From Gemmatimonadota bacterium (GTDB lineage Bacteria > Latescibacterota > UBA2968): 46,302 bases of DNA. Shown one piece after another: positions 16,232-24,854 of the stretch (its first letter is position 1; each line of letters starts with the position of its first letter). The notes under the pieces are model-generated. The model searched no databases. It was not told the DNA's origin and saw nothing but the letters and a program-made list of their open reading frames with translations. A program made the translations under genes and the position numbers. The DNA is taken from the NCBI GenBank assembly GCA_026706845.1, contig JAPOXY010000155.1, positions 1 to 46,302 of the forward strand, given 5' to 3'.

Positions 16232-16902
16232 TTCTCCCCAAGAATATTGCACAACTCCGATAAACTGCTAATCTCATAATCAGGCTCTGGAATACCATCC
16301 CGCCGCACAGCCCCATCCCGATTGAGCCATGCAATGGAAATACCAGCCCGCCTCGCCCCCACAATATCGTCCTCCTGAGAATCGCCAACATACAGAGTCT
16401 GATCGGGATCGGCACCGAGAGCCTCAAACGCAGAAAAGAAAATATCGGGATTCGGCTTATAACACCGCGCGGACTCCGAACTAACCACAACAGGAAAACT
16501 CAGAGCATTAGCACGCAAAGCAGACGTGAGATGCTCGTGATCCGCATTGGAAATAACCCCGGTTTTCACATCGGACAAAGCATCAATAGCCGGTTTCACA
16601 TCGCAAAACAAGGGTACACGGCCAAAAGCGTCAAAAAGACCTGCCGTATAAGACTCGGGATTTGCCCGCACATTCAAATCCGTAAACGTCTTCTCCAGGC
16701 CAATAATATGCGCATCCCAAAACGAGATAAAATCTCCCTCTCTCAACAGAGGAAAAAAGTAGCGATCCCAGTGATCGAGAAACGCCTCCTTACTCATATC
16801 GATCTGCAAATCATCGACAATAATCTGACATGCCTCGTACAGCGCATCAAAAGCCTTATCAAAAAGCGTCCCATACCCATCAAAAAAAATCGTCCTGTAC
16901 AT
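16228..16902 (-). CDS. HAD-superfamily hydrolase (haloacid dehalogenase-like)
   Basis: 224 aa, ATG 16902 overlapping the upstream stop (TGATG). HAD motif I 'TIFFDGYGTLFDKAF' at residues 5-19 (Asp nucleophile, D-x-Y-G-T type), motif II 'VISNADHEH' (about 117), motif III Lys in 'CYKPNPDIFF' (about 147), motif IV 'YVGDSQEDDIVGARRAG' (about 171-187). The helical cap lies between motifs I and II. Most such proteins are phosphatases for small metabolites. Overlaps at both ends tie it to the SDR gene before and the PhyH gene after. Confidence 0.92.
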   Translation of the reverse strand: MYRTIFFDGYGTLFDKAFDALYEACQIIVDDLQIDMSKEAFLDHWDRYFFPLLREGDFISFWDAHIIGLEKTFTDLNVRANPESYTAGLFDAFGRVPLFCDVKPAIDALSDVKTGVISNADHEHLTSALRANALSFPVVVSSESARCYKPNPDIFFSAFEALGADPDQTLYVGDSQEDDIVGARRAGISIAWLNRDGAVRRDGIPEPDYEISSLSELCNILGEK

Positions 16903-17648
16903 CACCGATAATCCTCCGCATCCCCCTCGGGTTCAAAACCGAGCACATCGCGCGCATGCGTCATATCCCGATAGCTGTATTTATTATTCGAAACCACATA
17001 AAAAATGTCAAACTTGAGATCCTCGGACACCTCAATACACGACTCAACCATGCCAGCGATCGTACTTTGACTGCACCACACAGAATAACCGCGCGTACCA
17101 TTGGGCCGATCCTCTGCATTCACCGCACCAATGCGGAGACAAATAACAGACAGATCCGTACTATCGGCATAATGCCGCGCCAAAGCCTCGCCCCAGACCT
17201 TTGTACAACCGTAAATCCCACGCGGGCGCGTAGGCGTCTCGTGGGAAAATTTATCCCAACTCTCGGGCACCTCATCGTATCGCCCCGACACAATCGCACC
17301 ATACGGCGAATCATTCTCCCAACCCGCTGTCACCGACCCACTACTCGCAAAAATAACGCGCTTGACCCCGGCGCGGAGCGCCGCTTCAAAAACATTATAA
17401 GTACCCACGATATTATGCGCGACAAACCCCTCAAAATCGCTTCTAATCGCAGCAGCCAGATGCACAACCGTATCAACCCCCTCAAACGCCGGACAAATCG
17501 CGTCAAAATCCGAAATATCAGCCCGCCGACAATCCACGCCAGCCACATCGCGGCGATTGAGCGCACGAAGTTCATACTTACCCTCAAGCTGCTCGCGAAC
17601 AGCCCCGCCAATAAGCCCGCTCATACCCGTAATGAGAATTTTTTTCAT
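16902..17648 (-). CDS. NAD(P)-dependent epimerase/dehydratase (extended SDR)
   Basis: 248 aa from ATG 17648 with AGGGAG 9 bp upstream; the in-frame codon at 17672 is not needed. The Rossmann motif G-x-x-G-x-x-G appears as 'ILITGMSGLIGGAVREQL' (residues 4-21). 'VDTVVHLAAAIRSDFEGFV' and 'HNIVGTYNVFEAALRAGVKR' follow. Catalytic Ser in 'VIFASSGSV' and Y-x-x-x-K in 'RGIYGCTKVWGEALARHY' (about 148-165). Sugar-nucleotide or uronate dehydrogenase-like activity is plausible; the 'YGxSK' context and size fit the uronate dehydrogenase-like branch, which is a guess. First gene of the operon to enoyl-CoA hydratase. Confidence 0.9.
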   Translation of the reverse strand: MKKILITGMSGLIGGAVREQLEGKYELRALNRRDVAGVDCRRADISDFDAICPAFEGVDTVVHLAAAIRSDFEGFVAHNIVGTYNVFEAALRAGVKRVIFASSGSVTAGWENDSPYGAIVSGRYDEVPESWDKFSHETPTRPRGIYGCTKVWGEALARHYADSTDLSVICLRIGAVNAEDRPNGTRGYSVWCSQSTIAGMVESCIEVSEDLKFDIFYVVSNNKYSYRDMTHARDVLGFEPEGDAEDYR

Positions 17649-17810
17649 GTGTTGTCTCCCTGAACGTTTCACCTCTCTGTAAAATCACATCTACCATCAA
17701 TGAGAATACATTGAGAATCGGAATTTATCAAGACCGATTTTGCTTGTAGTTCTCTATTCTCGTGCTCGGAGACCAATCTACTAAAGCCGCCAGTGAAGCC
17801 CGAATAATTA

Positions 17811-17843
17811 AAGCCCAACGGTTTGAAGAGGCCGTTGGGCTTC
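17811..17843. terminator. Stem-loop, probable terminator
   Basis: Arms AAGCCCAACGG (17811-17821) and CCGTTGGGCTT (17832-17842) form an 11-bp stem, followed on the plus strand by CAAAAAAATAA and on the minus strand by TTAATTATT. As the poly-T side reads on the minus strand only weakly, it could end transcription of the 74-aa gene (-), or be a repeat hairpin like that at 29117. The rest of the 235-bp gap 17649-17883 holds nothing recognisable. Confidence 0.55.
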
Positions 17844-17883
17844 AAAAAAATAAGGTTCGATTACACCCTTCGCTACACTTCAA

Positions 17884-18108
17884 TTACAGACGCTTGAGTA
17901 ACTGATCATAGTCCGTATCACCGGCAGCGTTTTCCCTTCTTACTCCTTCAGCCAAACGATCCCATTGCTCATCAGTTGTGGCCTCAAAACGTTCTGTCCA
18001 GACCTGCTCATCTTTCAGATCAGCTATAATACGTGCGGCAATGGCATCCCGCTGGTCCTGCGGCAATTTTTGAATCTCTGCGACGACCTGTTCAAGTAAA
18101 TCAGCCAT
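17884..18108 (-). CDS. Small antitoxin-like protein without obvious toxin
   Basis: 74 aa: 'MADLLEQVVAEIQKLPQDQR' followed by 'DAIAARIIADLKDEQVWTER'. The L-x-x-V-x-x-I-x-x-L-P-x-x-x-R/Q-x-x-I-A start is typical of short orphan antitoxin-like (addiction-module component) proteins. The remainder is helical and acidic, ending 'DYDQLLKRL'. Usually a ParE/RelE-like toxin lies beside such a gene; here none is found within 400 bp, the nearest being HigB at 18863. Function not established. Confidence 0.7.
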   Translation of the reverse strand: MADLLEQVVAEIQKLPQDQRDAIAARIIADLKDEQVWTERFEATTDEQWDRLAEGVRRENAAGDTDYDQLLKRL

Positions 18109-18282
18109 TTCTGTGACTCCCTGTAGAAATGCTCTGCTGAGGGGATTAGGATTATGTATTTTGGAGACTTATACCCCCTAACTTTACACCTAAAATGAGT
18201 TCGCCCATTGTCCTGGCTTCTTTTTTTAGTATATTTGCAAACCTTTATCTGAAAAACGGTATTTTTTCTAAGGATTTCAATT

Positions 18283-18492
18283 ATGATGTTTGACTATCTC
18301 AGTGCTGCACGCCGAACCGGTATCAAAAATGAGCATCTGGATCAAATATGCCATCAAGTCAGATCTGAATTTCCCGACAATGAGATGATGTTTGAACTGC
18401 ACGTTCTAAGAGCCGTTCTGGCCATAGAATCAGGTCGGGTTTCACTCGATCAGGTGTTAAAAGAACCAGAAATGCAACCTCCGGCGACTTGA
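18283..18492 (+). CDS. Hypothetical protein (69 aa)
   Basis: Starts 'MMFDYLSAARRTGIKNEHLD' with AAGGAT 8 bp upstream of ATG 18283. All-helical in appearance; 'VRSEFPDNEMMFELHVLRAV' and 'LAIESGRVSLDQVL' follow. I do not recognise a family. It is the only plus-strand gene in the islet between 17.9 and 20.5 kb. Confidence 0.6.
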   Translation: MMFDYLSAARRTGIKNEHLDQICHQVRSEFPDNEMMFELHVLRAVLAIESGRVSLDQVLKEPEMQPPAT

Positions 18493-18538
18493 GCTATATT
18501 TAAACCGACAGTGTCCATTTCCGGCTATCAATCGCATC

Positions 18539-18853
18539 CTACCGGGCGTCCGTCAACACCTGACGCTCTAAAACGCTCACCTCAGTCTCCAATCGCTCAC
18601 CGAGACGATCTTTCTCCAACTCCAAATTGTAGCGTGTCTGCAGATTGAGCCAGAACCGATCCGTGGTTCCAAAGTAGCGCGCCAGCCGAAGCGCAGTGTC
18701 TGCCGAAATAGCGCGCTTGCCGTGAACAATCTCGTTAATCCGGCGAGGGGGAACTGAAATATCCTTTGCCAGACGATACTGGCTAATACTCAGAGGCTGG
18801 AGAAACTCCTCAAGCAAGATCTCTCCCGGATGAATTGGGGGCATTGTAGGCAT
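18539..18853 (-). CDS. higA: HigA-family antitoxin (XRE)
   Basis: 104 aa. The hallmark 'MPPIHPGEILLEEFLQPLSI' at residues 4-23 and 'SQYRLAKDISVPPRRINEIV' with 'HGKRAISADTALRLARYFGT' form the VapI/HigA helix-turn-helix. It neutralises the ribosome-dependent RNase HigB and represses the operon. AGGAGGTATCT precedes ATG 18853. It follows higB by 9 bp, the usual toxin-first order of higBA. Confidence 0.94.
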   Translation of the reverse strand: MPTMPPIHPGEILLEEFLQPLSISQYRLAKDISVPPRRINEIVHGKRAISADTALRLARYFGTTDRFWLNLQTRYNLELEKDRLGERLETEVSVLERQVLTDAR

Positions 18854-18862
18854 AGATACCTC

Positions 18863-19144
18863 CTAATGGTAATCGACAATCTCCACATTGGTCGCACGTC
18901 CTCCCTTCCATTCAAAGCAAAGACGCCATTGTTCGTTTATGCGGATACTATACTGACCTCTGCGGTCTCCTGTGAGTCTCTCCAGACGATTACCAGGTGG
19001 CGACCGCAAGTCCTGTATCGAATCGGCTGCGTCCAACAGAAGGAGCTTCTTTAAGGCCGAGCGAGCCAATATTTTCGAGAATTTCCGCGATCTCTCACGG
19101 TGGAATACCCTCTCGGTCTCTCTATCGCGGAATGATTCTATCAT
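18863..19144 (-). CDS. higB: HigB-family toxin (RelE/ParE superfamily)
   Basis: 93 aa. 'IESFRDRETERVFHRERSRK' at the start and 'SPPGNRLERLTGDRRGQYSI' then 'RINEQWRLCFEWKGG' and 'VEIVDYH' at the end match the HigB/'plasmid maintenance killer' fold, including the R-x-N-x-Q-W-R-L-x-F segment and the terminal D-Y-H with the catalytic-site Tyr/His. It is an mRNA-cleaving toxin acting in the ribosome. It is upstream of higA in one operon with a palindromic operator at 19152. It appears intact. Confidence 0.94.
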   Translation of the reverse strand: MIESFRDRETERVFHRERSRKFSKILARSALKKLLLLDAADSIQDLRSPPGNRLERLTGDRRGQYSIRINEQWRLCFEWKGGRATNVEIVDYH

Positions 19145-19151
19145 TTACACA

Positions 19152-19172
19152 TAATAACGCACAGCGTTATTA
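19152..19172. promoter_or_regulatory. Palindrome upstream of higBA (putative HigA operator)
   Basis: Perfect 9-bp arms TAATAACGC and GCGTTATTA separated by ACA, 8 bp upstream of the higB start. TA-rich palindromes with a GCGTTA-type half site are common HigA targets, so autoregulation is inferred. Confidence 0.65.
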
Positions 19173-19212
19173 ATGTCAAATGCTATCACGATGACGAAGC
19201 ATATGTGAATGA

Positions 19213-20511
19213 TCATCCCGGCGAGATGCGCGGAATACCCCCCATCCGTCCCTGCAAATAGCTTTTTCGAATATCCTTATCGTAACGAACATCTTTGTAC
19301 TCGCTAAAAGAAAACAGACTCGACACACCAGCCCCATCCCGTTCTGTCACCCACATTTCATCCCGGCGCAACAACTGCTGATCCATCAGCATAACATTAT
19401 GGGTCGTCAGCAACAGTTGTGTTCGGGTTTCCGTAGAGCAATTGGACAGGTACTCCTCAAGTAGTTGACGAATCAGCAAGGGATGCAGACTGCGGTCTAT
19501 CTCATCAATGACATAGACTTTCTGCGACATTTGTGCTGAAAGCTCGAGAAAGGCAGGCAGGAGATCGATAACTCGTTGCGAACCTTCCGATTCCTGATAA
19601 ATCTCAAACCTGGCCTCTGTACCATCCGATTTTGGGTGGAAAGTGACCGGTCTTTTTGCGATTAACTCCCCGTCCTTGCGGGTAACCACAATGCGATTGG
19701 TCTGCGGTTCCATCAGCAACCGAACAGCCATGCCTTCTTTGACCTCTTCCTGAAGCTCGGTCCTTAATGGCTCGGGAATCGATATATTTTCTAATGGAAT
19801 TTCTTCACTGCCAAGATGGGAAATTCCGGTATCGAGCCGTGGCAACATCTCGTTCATTGCCTTGTAAAGTGGATGTCCCTCATCAAGAAATATCTCGAAA
19901 AGATCAAACCGCGAGTCGGGTGCCACCAGTACAAGCGTATTCTCAAACCAGTCATATACCGGCCTGAAATCGTCGATATTTTGGGATACGGAGTTGGTCA
20001 AGAAAAGCTGATTGTCCCGGGTTCCCCTGAAAACGAATGGGAAGAAATCGTCTTTGGAGAGCGATTTGTCAAAGCTGAGATTGCCGTCTCGTCGATCATA
20101 GAGCACTTTTTCACTCGTACTCGTAATCTTAACCAGTCTTTCTTCCAGCACCACCTTTTGAGTCACTGCAAAGCTAAAATCGTAGATGGTCTCGTCAATC
20201 AGCAGTTCAAAAGCAAAGCGCGAAGGCCGACTTCTCCCCTCGGCATCCAACCGAAATGTCTCAATTGGAATCAGGCTATCGGGTCTGGTACCTTTAATAA
20301 CCAGCGTCTTGGCAAAATTCAGAGCTTTGAAAAAATTCGTCTTGCCCGATGCATTGCCGCCATAAATCGCCGCAATCGGAAGAACTCGCGTTTGGTACTT
20401 GCCGAGCTTTGGGACGCGTTCTCCATGCTGACGCTCTCGGCTGGCAACCATCGAAAAGGTCGTTGGGTCGCGGAAAGACATCCAGTTTTCAACTGAGAAA
20501 CTGATTATCAT
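19213..20511 (-). CDS. AAA family ATPase (ABC/OLD-like, AAA_15)
   Basis: 432 aa. '[20 protein letters not shown]' at the N-terminus is typical of this group. Walker A '[19 protein letters not shown]' (about 48-66), Walker B '[20 protein letters not shown]' (about 338-357) and the H-loop '[20 protein letters not shown]' (about 375-394) are intact. Relatives occur in defence loci paired with a nuclease (RloAB, retron-Eco8, PrrC-like), but no nuclease adjoins here. TAGGAGGTGG precedes ATG 20511 and a 31-bp palindromic site lies right upstream. It sits 68 bp from higB in an accessory islet, so a defence role is plausible yet unproven. Confidence 0.88.
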   Translation of the reverse strand: MIISFSVENWMSFRDPTTFSMVASRERQHGERVPKLGKYQTRVLPIAAIYGGNASGKTNFFKALNFAKTLVIKGTRPDSLIPIETFRLDAEGRSRPSRFAFELLIDETIYDFSFAVTQKVVLEERLVKITSTSEKVLYDRRDGNLSFDKSLSKDDFFPFVFRGTRDNQLFLTNSVSQNIDDFRPVYDWFENTLVLVAPDSRFDLFEIFLDEGHPLYKAMNEMLPRLDTGISHLGSEEIPLENISIPEPLRTELQEEVKEGMAVRLLMEPQTNRIVVTRKDGELIAKRPVTFHPKSDGTEARFEIYQESEGSQRVIDLLPAFLELSAQMSQKVYVIDEIDRSLHPLLIRQLLEEYLSNCSTETRTQLLLTTHNVMLMDQQLLRRDEMWVTERDGAGVSSLFSFSEYKDVRYDKDIRKSYLQGRMGGIPRISPG

Positions 20512-20523
20512 CTCACCACCTCC

Positions 20524-20554
20524 TAATATGATATTTTCGATTTATATCATATTA
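20524..20554. promoter_or_regulatory. Perfect inverted repeat upstream of the AAA ATPase gene
   Basis: Arms TAATATGATAT (20524-20534) and ATATCATATTA (20544-20554) with a 9-base spacer, 12 bp before the start codon. Symmetry and position suggest an operator overlapping the transcription start; the binding protein is unknown. Confidence 0.6.
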
Positions 20555-20664
20555 AATTTAGAGGATTTTAGCTAAAAAACAAGGTTAAAAGAGAAAAAAT
20601 CTCTTTAAATTCCTTTTCTTATCAATAATCATCGGGATAACATCAGAAATAGGTACAAAAAACA

Positions 20665-20712
20665 GGGCGACCACAGGGGGTCGCCCCTACTGTCGCGGCA
20701 GGGATGCCGCTC
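20665..20712. repeat. REP-like hairpins (family B copy 1)
   Basis: GGGCGACC (20665-20672) and GGTCGCCC (20679-20686) form one hairpin ending in CTAC. A second small hairpin, GCGGC..GCCGC, follows at about 20695-20710 and also ends in CCTAC. They lie in the 243-bp gap between the ATPase and aldo/keto reductase genes, beside a short direct repeat TTCACACTTCACA. A related hairpin is at 23141. Confidence 0.6.
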
Positions 20713-20754
20713 CTACGACTTAATTTTCACACTTCACACTTTTCCCTTCACACT

Positions 20755-21669
20755 TCACAACCCCACACCAAACGCCCTCTCAAACTCCCCCCAGAGATCG
20801 AGATCGACATCGGCGGTGGCATCGGAGAGAACCTCATCAAGTTCGCGGGGAGAAGCCGGTCCCACAAGAAGCATGCCATTGCCATTTAAGGGTGCAGCCA
20901 GACAAAATTGCAGAGCAAAGCGGCGAATACTAATCCCCCGCGCATTGCACCACTCCCACATCGCAACAGCGCGCTCTGCCTGCCCTGGATAGCGACGACC
21001 AGACAACTCGACATCGGGTTTGGGACCTGCCAGCAGGCCCATCCCCTGCACACTCGCCAAAATAAGACCCACATCGTGCTCAAGCGCGAGAGGAATCGTC
21101 GTCTCCGCAGCCGTCTGACTCAGCAACGTATAATCGAGAAACGTAATCACAATATCGCAAACCCCGGTCTCAATCGCGTAGCGGTGAAAATCGTGAGAAC
21201 GACAGCCAATACCCGTATAACCGATCAGCCCCTCGTCTCTCATCTTCAAAAGCTCATCCGAAGCAAATCCCGGTGAATAAACCTCTTCTATATCCCTCGG
21301 ATCGTGGATAAGCAACGCATCGATATAATCCGTCTTGAGTTGCCTAAGACTATTCTCAACCGTCCATCGAATCGACTTCGCCGAAAAATCGTGCCGCCGA
21401 TCCCGATGGGTACCCGCCTTAGTCTGCAAATAAACCTTCTCCCGGTACCCTCCTTGAAGCGCGAGACCCACACGCCGCTCGCTCTCGCCCCCGCCATAAG
21501 CAGCAGACGTATCGATAAAATTAATCCCCCGATCAATCGCCTCTCGCACAGTCGCGATCCCCTCATCATCAGAGACCCGCTGCGGACTGCCGAGAAAAGC
21601 ACAGCCAAGACCAATCGCTTTGGGTTTAAGTTCCGTGCGACCAAGACGTCGCGTTTCGAGTTCTGGCAT
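20755..21669 (-). CDS. Aldo/keto reductase
   Basis: 304 aa. N-terminal 'LETRRLGRTELKPKAIGLGC'. The catalytic tetrad is visible: Asp and Tyr in 'NFIDTSAAYGGGESERRVGL' (about 50-69), Lys in 'VYLQTKAGTH' (about 83) and His in 'YIDALLIHDPRDIEE' (about 118). It reduces or oxidises carbonyl/alcohol groups with NADPH; 'AKR' TIM-barrel length is normal. It resembles the L-fucose/D-threo-aldose dehydrogenase-like branch, which is only a guess. AAGGAG precedes ATG 21669. It lies 13 bp downstream of the pectate lyase gene, so a role in sugar handling is plausible. Confidence 0.93.
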   Translation of the reverse strand: MPELETRRLGRTELKPKAIGLGCAFLGSPQRVSDDEGIATVREAIDRGINFIDTSAAYGGGESERRVGLALQGGYREKVYLQTKAGTHRDRRHDFSAKSIRWTVENSLRQLKTDYIDALLIHDPRDIEEVYSPGFASDELLKMRDEGLIGYTGIGCRSHDFHRYAIETGVCDIVITFLDYTLLSQTAAETTIPLALEHDVGLILASVQGMGLLAGPKPDVELSGRRYPGQAERAVAMWEWCNARGISIRRFALQFCLAAPLNGNGMLLVGPASPRELDEVLSDATADVDLDLWGEFERAFGVGL

Positions 21670-21682
21670 AGCATCTCCTTAT

Positions 21683-23119
21683 TTATTTTCGTTCACTTCT
21701 CACATAACGCGCCAGCAAGCTCAGATTCCGAATAAATGTGCGGCACGAAAGAATCTCCGCCTCAATGCGCTCGCGTCTATTCTCTGGATTTCTCAACGAC
21801 CCCTGCTCGACCCATCGCCCCCGGCCATCGAGCGCATCAATAACTTCTCTCACCCGATCAACACCGGGGCTTGTAACGCGCCCGCGCTCAGACAAAATCT
21901 TCTCCCGCCCCTCTGCCCTGATGCGATTGTACAGAACCTCAACCCGCTCAATCCGATTCCCACTCACCTTAAACGCATAATGCGTGGGCAAATCTGAATC
22001 GTCATACGTAAGCACATAATCGCGGGTAAAAAACAGCGGCCGATTGGTCTGAAGCTCGTAAAACCGCGCCAGGCGACCATCGGGCAGAAGCGAGCGCTTT
22101 GCCCAATCCAGCGCGCCGGGAATCGGATCCAGAAAACGTTCCTCCCCAGTCGCCAAATACAAATCCAAAAGCACTTGCAAAACCCCAAAACTCTCGCCAC
22201 CCGTAACAGAAGGCGGCTCAAACCGGCGTGCCCAGGTCGGCTCCATATCCAAATTGTACTGCTGCGCCCACGCGGGTTGTGGCTCGGGCATCTGCGCCAA
22301 AATAATAAAATCGCCACCGCGCTTAGCCGCATCGAGATAGCGGACATCCCCGTAAACATCGTACGCCTCAACCATCGTCTCGATCACATCGGCAATCGCA
22401 TTATCATTAAACGTATAATAATCCAAATAACGCGTATTGGGATAGGTCCGCGACCACGTATTGGGATAACGCGCCTTCTTCACCGGAAACTTTTCTGGAT
22501 CGGGAAAAACCTCAAACCGCTGTGGCCACGCCCCATTTGGATACTGCGCCTTGAGAAGCGCATCGAGCCCAAATAGCACCGCCGCGTGAACCTCTTCATC
22601 CTCAAAATCTTGCACCTTGTCAACCCGCATCAGCAACTGCAGGGCACTCTGCGTATTATTGTCGTCAAGCGTCGTGCGATTGCGGCGGTTCCCCGTATCG
22701 CCATCGCCCCGCTCGACATCTCGCCGAAAATGCCAGCGCTTACTTCCCTCCGCATCAAAATCAATGCGATAATCCCAACCCCCAGAAGCGAGTTGCCCCC
22801 AAACAAGCGCGCGCGCCGCCTCAACAGCACCATTGAGAAACAGCGTATCGCCCGTAGCCTCATACGCCTCCAAAAACGCCATACCCACAGCAGGCGTACC
22901 CGGCGGCTGCACCCAGATCGTCGAAGGCGACGCCGCGCCCTCGCCCTCGCGCATGGAAAAATCGGTCTTATACCGCCACAAATAACCGCCATTGGTCGCA
23001 ACATCGGTGCGAAAATAGCGCGTCGCCACAACCATAGCATCAATCGCAGCCCGATGAAGACTTTCATCCGCACCGAGAGGCGCACTGACCATCAGGAGCA
23101 AAACAAAAAATCTTTTCAT
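21683..23119 (-). CDS. Secreted PL10-like pectate lyase
   Basis: 478 aa. Signal peptide 'MKRFFVLLLMVSAPLGADES' (1-20). The (alpha/alpha) toroid repeats include 'GGWDYRIDFD', 'NTQSALQLLMRVDKVQDFED', 'NGAWPQRFEVFPDPEKFP' and 'RYLDYYTFNDNAIADVIETM' (about 230-250), the last matching the PL10 core around its catalytic/Ca-binding residues (Y-x-T-F-N-D-x-A). Pectic-acid lyases of this group cleave polygalacturonate by beta-elimination. The C-terminal about 100 residues are less typical. It is co-directional with the aldo/keto reductase gene 13 bp downstream; plant or algal polysaccharide use is inferred. Confidence 0.86.
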   Translation of the reverse strand: MKRFFVLLLMVSAPLGADESLHRAAIDAMVVATRYFRTDVATNGGYLWRYKTDFSMREGEGAASPSTIWVQPPGTPAVGMAFLEAYEATGDTLFLNGAVEAARALVWGQLASGGWDYRIDFDAEGSKRWHFRRDVERGDGDTGNRRNRTTLDDNNTQSALQLLMRVDKVQDFEDEEVHAAVLFGLDALLKAQYPNGAWPQRFEVFPDPEKFPVKKARYPNTWSRTYPNTRYLDYYTFNDNAIADVIETMVEAYDVYGDVRYLDAAKRGGDFIILAQMPEPQPAWAQQYNLDMEPTWARRFEPPSVTGGESFGVLQVLLDLYLATGEERFLDPIPGALDWAKRSLLPDGRLARFYELQTNRPLFFTRDYVLTYDDSDLPTHYAFKVSGNRIERVEVLYNRIRAEGREKILSERGRVTSPGVDRVREVIDALDGRGRWVEQGSLRNPENRRERIEAEILSCRTFIRNLSLLARYVRSERK

Positions 23120-23140
23120 TTCGAACTCTTAAAAGAAGCG

Positions 23141-23166
23141 CGGGCGGGCACAGGGGCACCGCCCCT
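23141..23166. repeat. REP-like hairpin (family B copy 2)
   Basis: GGGCGGGCACAGGGGC followed by ACCGCCCCTAC; the ends GGGCGG and CCGCCC pair. It shares CACAGGGG and CGCCCCTAC with the copy at 20665, in the same orientation. Confidence 0.55.
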
Positions 23167-23286
23167 ACATATACTAAACCACCAGCCACCAACCGCTGCA
23201 AGCTATCCCATTCAACCTCTGCGGTCAACCGCAAAATGTCCACATCAGTTGCGCTTTTAAGCATTAGCATTTAAATTCAGTTCACA

Positions 23287-23934
23287 ATGGACATCCTCTA
23301 CCTCGACAATCACCTGCTGGTCGTACGCAAACCCGCGGGCCTGCTCGTACAGGGCAACCACACCGGCGACAAAAACTTGCTGGACATGGGCAAAGCCTAT
23401 CTCAAAGTCAAATTCAACAAACCCGGCAACGTATTTCTCGGACTCGTACACCGATTGGACCGCCCCGTATCTGGCGTAGTCGTCTTTGCGCGCACATCGA
23501 CATCAGCGCGCCGCTTATCGCAACAATTTCGAGAGCGAACCGTTGAAAAACGCTATATCGCTCTCGTCCACGGCAAAACCCCCGAAAACGGCCATCTCGT
23601 AAACCACATCGCGCGGCGGCAAACAAAAAGCCGCATCGTAACCCCTCCTCATGGACAACGCGCAGAACTCACCTACGAGCGACTGGCATACCATAACGGC
23701 GTCTCCTCAGTACGCGTGGACCTCGCCACCGGGCGCCATCACCAAATACGCGTACAATTCGCAGACATAGGCCACCCCGTACTGGGCGATTTTAAATACG
23801 GATCGCGCAAACCATTTCCCAACCGCGCCATCGCCCTCCACGCACAGAGCCTGACCATAACACACCCGACAAAAAAGGAACGCATGACCTTTGAAACCCG
23901 ACCAGAAACATTCTGGCCCAAATCTTTCACATAG
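23287..23934 (+). CDS. RluA-family RNA pseudouridine synthase
   Basis: 215 aa, short for the family because no S4 domain is present. 'ILYLDNHLLVVRKPAGLLVQ' opens the catalytic domain. The signature H-R-L-D-x-P-x-S-G reads 'LVHRLDRPVSGVVVFARTS' with catalytic Asp near residue 60, and 'GRHHQIRVQFADIGHPVLGD' (about 143-162) is the R-x-H-Q-I-R motif II/III region. It isomerises uridine to pseudouridine in rRNA or tRNA; the target site cannot be told. First of a plus-strand run with psd, 20 bp downstream. Confidence 0.94.
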   Translation: MDILYLDNHLLVVRKPAGLLVQGNHTGDKNLLDMGKAYLKVKFNKPGNVFLGLVHRLDRPVSGVVVFARTSTSARRLSQQFRERTVEKRYIALVHGKTPENGHLVNHIARRQTKSRIVTPPHGQRAELTYERLAYHNGVSSVRVDLATGRHHQIRVQFADIGHPVLGDFKYGSRKPFPNRAIALHAQSLTITHPTKKERMTFETRPETFWPKSFT

Positions 23935-23954
23935 CTTTAGAGCACACCCCACTC

Positions 23955-24854
23955 ATGACCGAACAAATAACCTATCGCAATCGCAAAACAGATGAAATGA
24001 TCTCCGAACCGCTCATATTGCCCCGCATTCAATATGCTGTCGCGCGATCTCGCGTCGCAATATTTGTTTACAACATATTCCTGAACACATACCCATTTTG
24101 CTGGCTACTCGGCAAATGGATGGACCTGTCGGGATCGCAAAAAAAAATCCAACCATTCGTCCAAAAATACGACATCAACCTCAACGAAATCGAATTGCCC
24201 CTGAACCAATACAAAAATCTAAACGCCTTTTTCTCGCGCAAACTCAAACCCGACGCACGCCCCTTTATCGCCGATTCCCACATCTTCTGTTCACCCGCCG
24301 ATGGAAAAGTACTCGCATATCCCAAACTAAATGCACAAACCCGTTTACCCATCAAAGGATCCCATGTCGATATTGCACACCTCCTATCATCAAAAGAATC
24401 CGCAATCCCCTATAGGAATGGTGCTGCACTCGTCATTCGATTGGCCCCGGCAGACTATCACCGCTACCACTTTCCCGTTGCCGGCATCGCAACCTCATCT
24501 ACTAAAATCTCTGGACGCTATTATCTCGTCAACCCCATTGCCCTCGACGTAAAACCCGACTTATTTGCCCACAACAAACGCGAAGTGACATACCTCGAAA
24601 CCGAACACTTTGGACGCATCATGATCATGGAAGTAGCGGGCTGGGGCGTGGGGCGCATCGTCCAAACATACCAGCCGGGCAATGTAGAACGTGGGCAGGA
24701 AAAGGGCTATTTCCAATTTGGAGGATCTACTCTGGTACTCTTATTTGAGCCCGGGCGCATTGTCTTTGACAATGACCTGACCCGCGATACACAAGCAGGC
24801 ATCGAAGTGCAGGTACACGCGGGATCACAACTGGGCGTACAGGCCGCATCATGA
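23955..24854 (+). CDS. psd: Phosphatidylserine decarboxylase
   Basis: 299 aa. It makes phosphatidylethanolamine from phosphatidylserine at the inner membrane. 'LNAFFSRKLKPDARPFIADS' (about 88-107), 'FCSPADGKVLAYPKL' (catalytic Asp region) and 'IRLAPADYHRYHFPVAG' (catalytic His region) are standard. The self-cleavage site is 'FQFGGSTLVLLFEPGRI' with the pyruvoyl-forming Ser near residue 257 (G-S-T type), so the enzyme should mature normally. The stop overlaps the next start (ATGA, 24851-24854), coupling it to a membrane protein that resembles phosphatidylserine synthase. Confidence 0.96.
   Translation: MTEQITYRNRKTDEMISEPLILPRIQYAVARSRVAIFVYNIFLNTYPFCWLLGKWMDLSGSQKKIQPFVQKYDINLNEIELPLNQYKNLNAFFSRKLKPDARPFIADSHIFCSPADGKVLAYPKLNAQTRLPIKGSHVDIAHLLSSKESAIPYRNGAALVIRLAPADYHRYHFPVAGIATSSTKISGRYYLVNPIALDVKPDLFAHNKREVTYLETEHFGRIMIMEVAGWGVGRIVQTYQPGNVERGQEKGYFQFGGSTLVLLFEPGRIVFDNDLTRDTQAGIEVQVHAGSQLGVQAAS

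Noticed and set aside
16830-17663. 277-aa plus-strand ORF opposite the SDR gene
   Set aside because: Antisense to a clear epimerase with intact motifs; low-complexity Arg/Thr/Ile-rich product typical of a shadow frame.
17811-17843. Stem-loop as an end of an IS605-type element
   Set aside because: It shares only CCCAA/TTGGG with the hairpin at 29117 and no transposase fragment lies near; a terminator is simpler.
17762-17904. Short plus-strand GTG frame through the 17811 stem-loop
   Set aside because: Its most conserved-looking part is the palindrome itself, it overlaps the antitoxin-like gene, and it has no ribosome site.
22586-23260. 224-aa plus-strand ORF opposite the pectate lyase
   Set aside because: Shadow of the lyase gene; Arg/Ile/Pro-rich with no family features.
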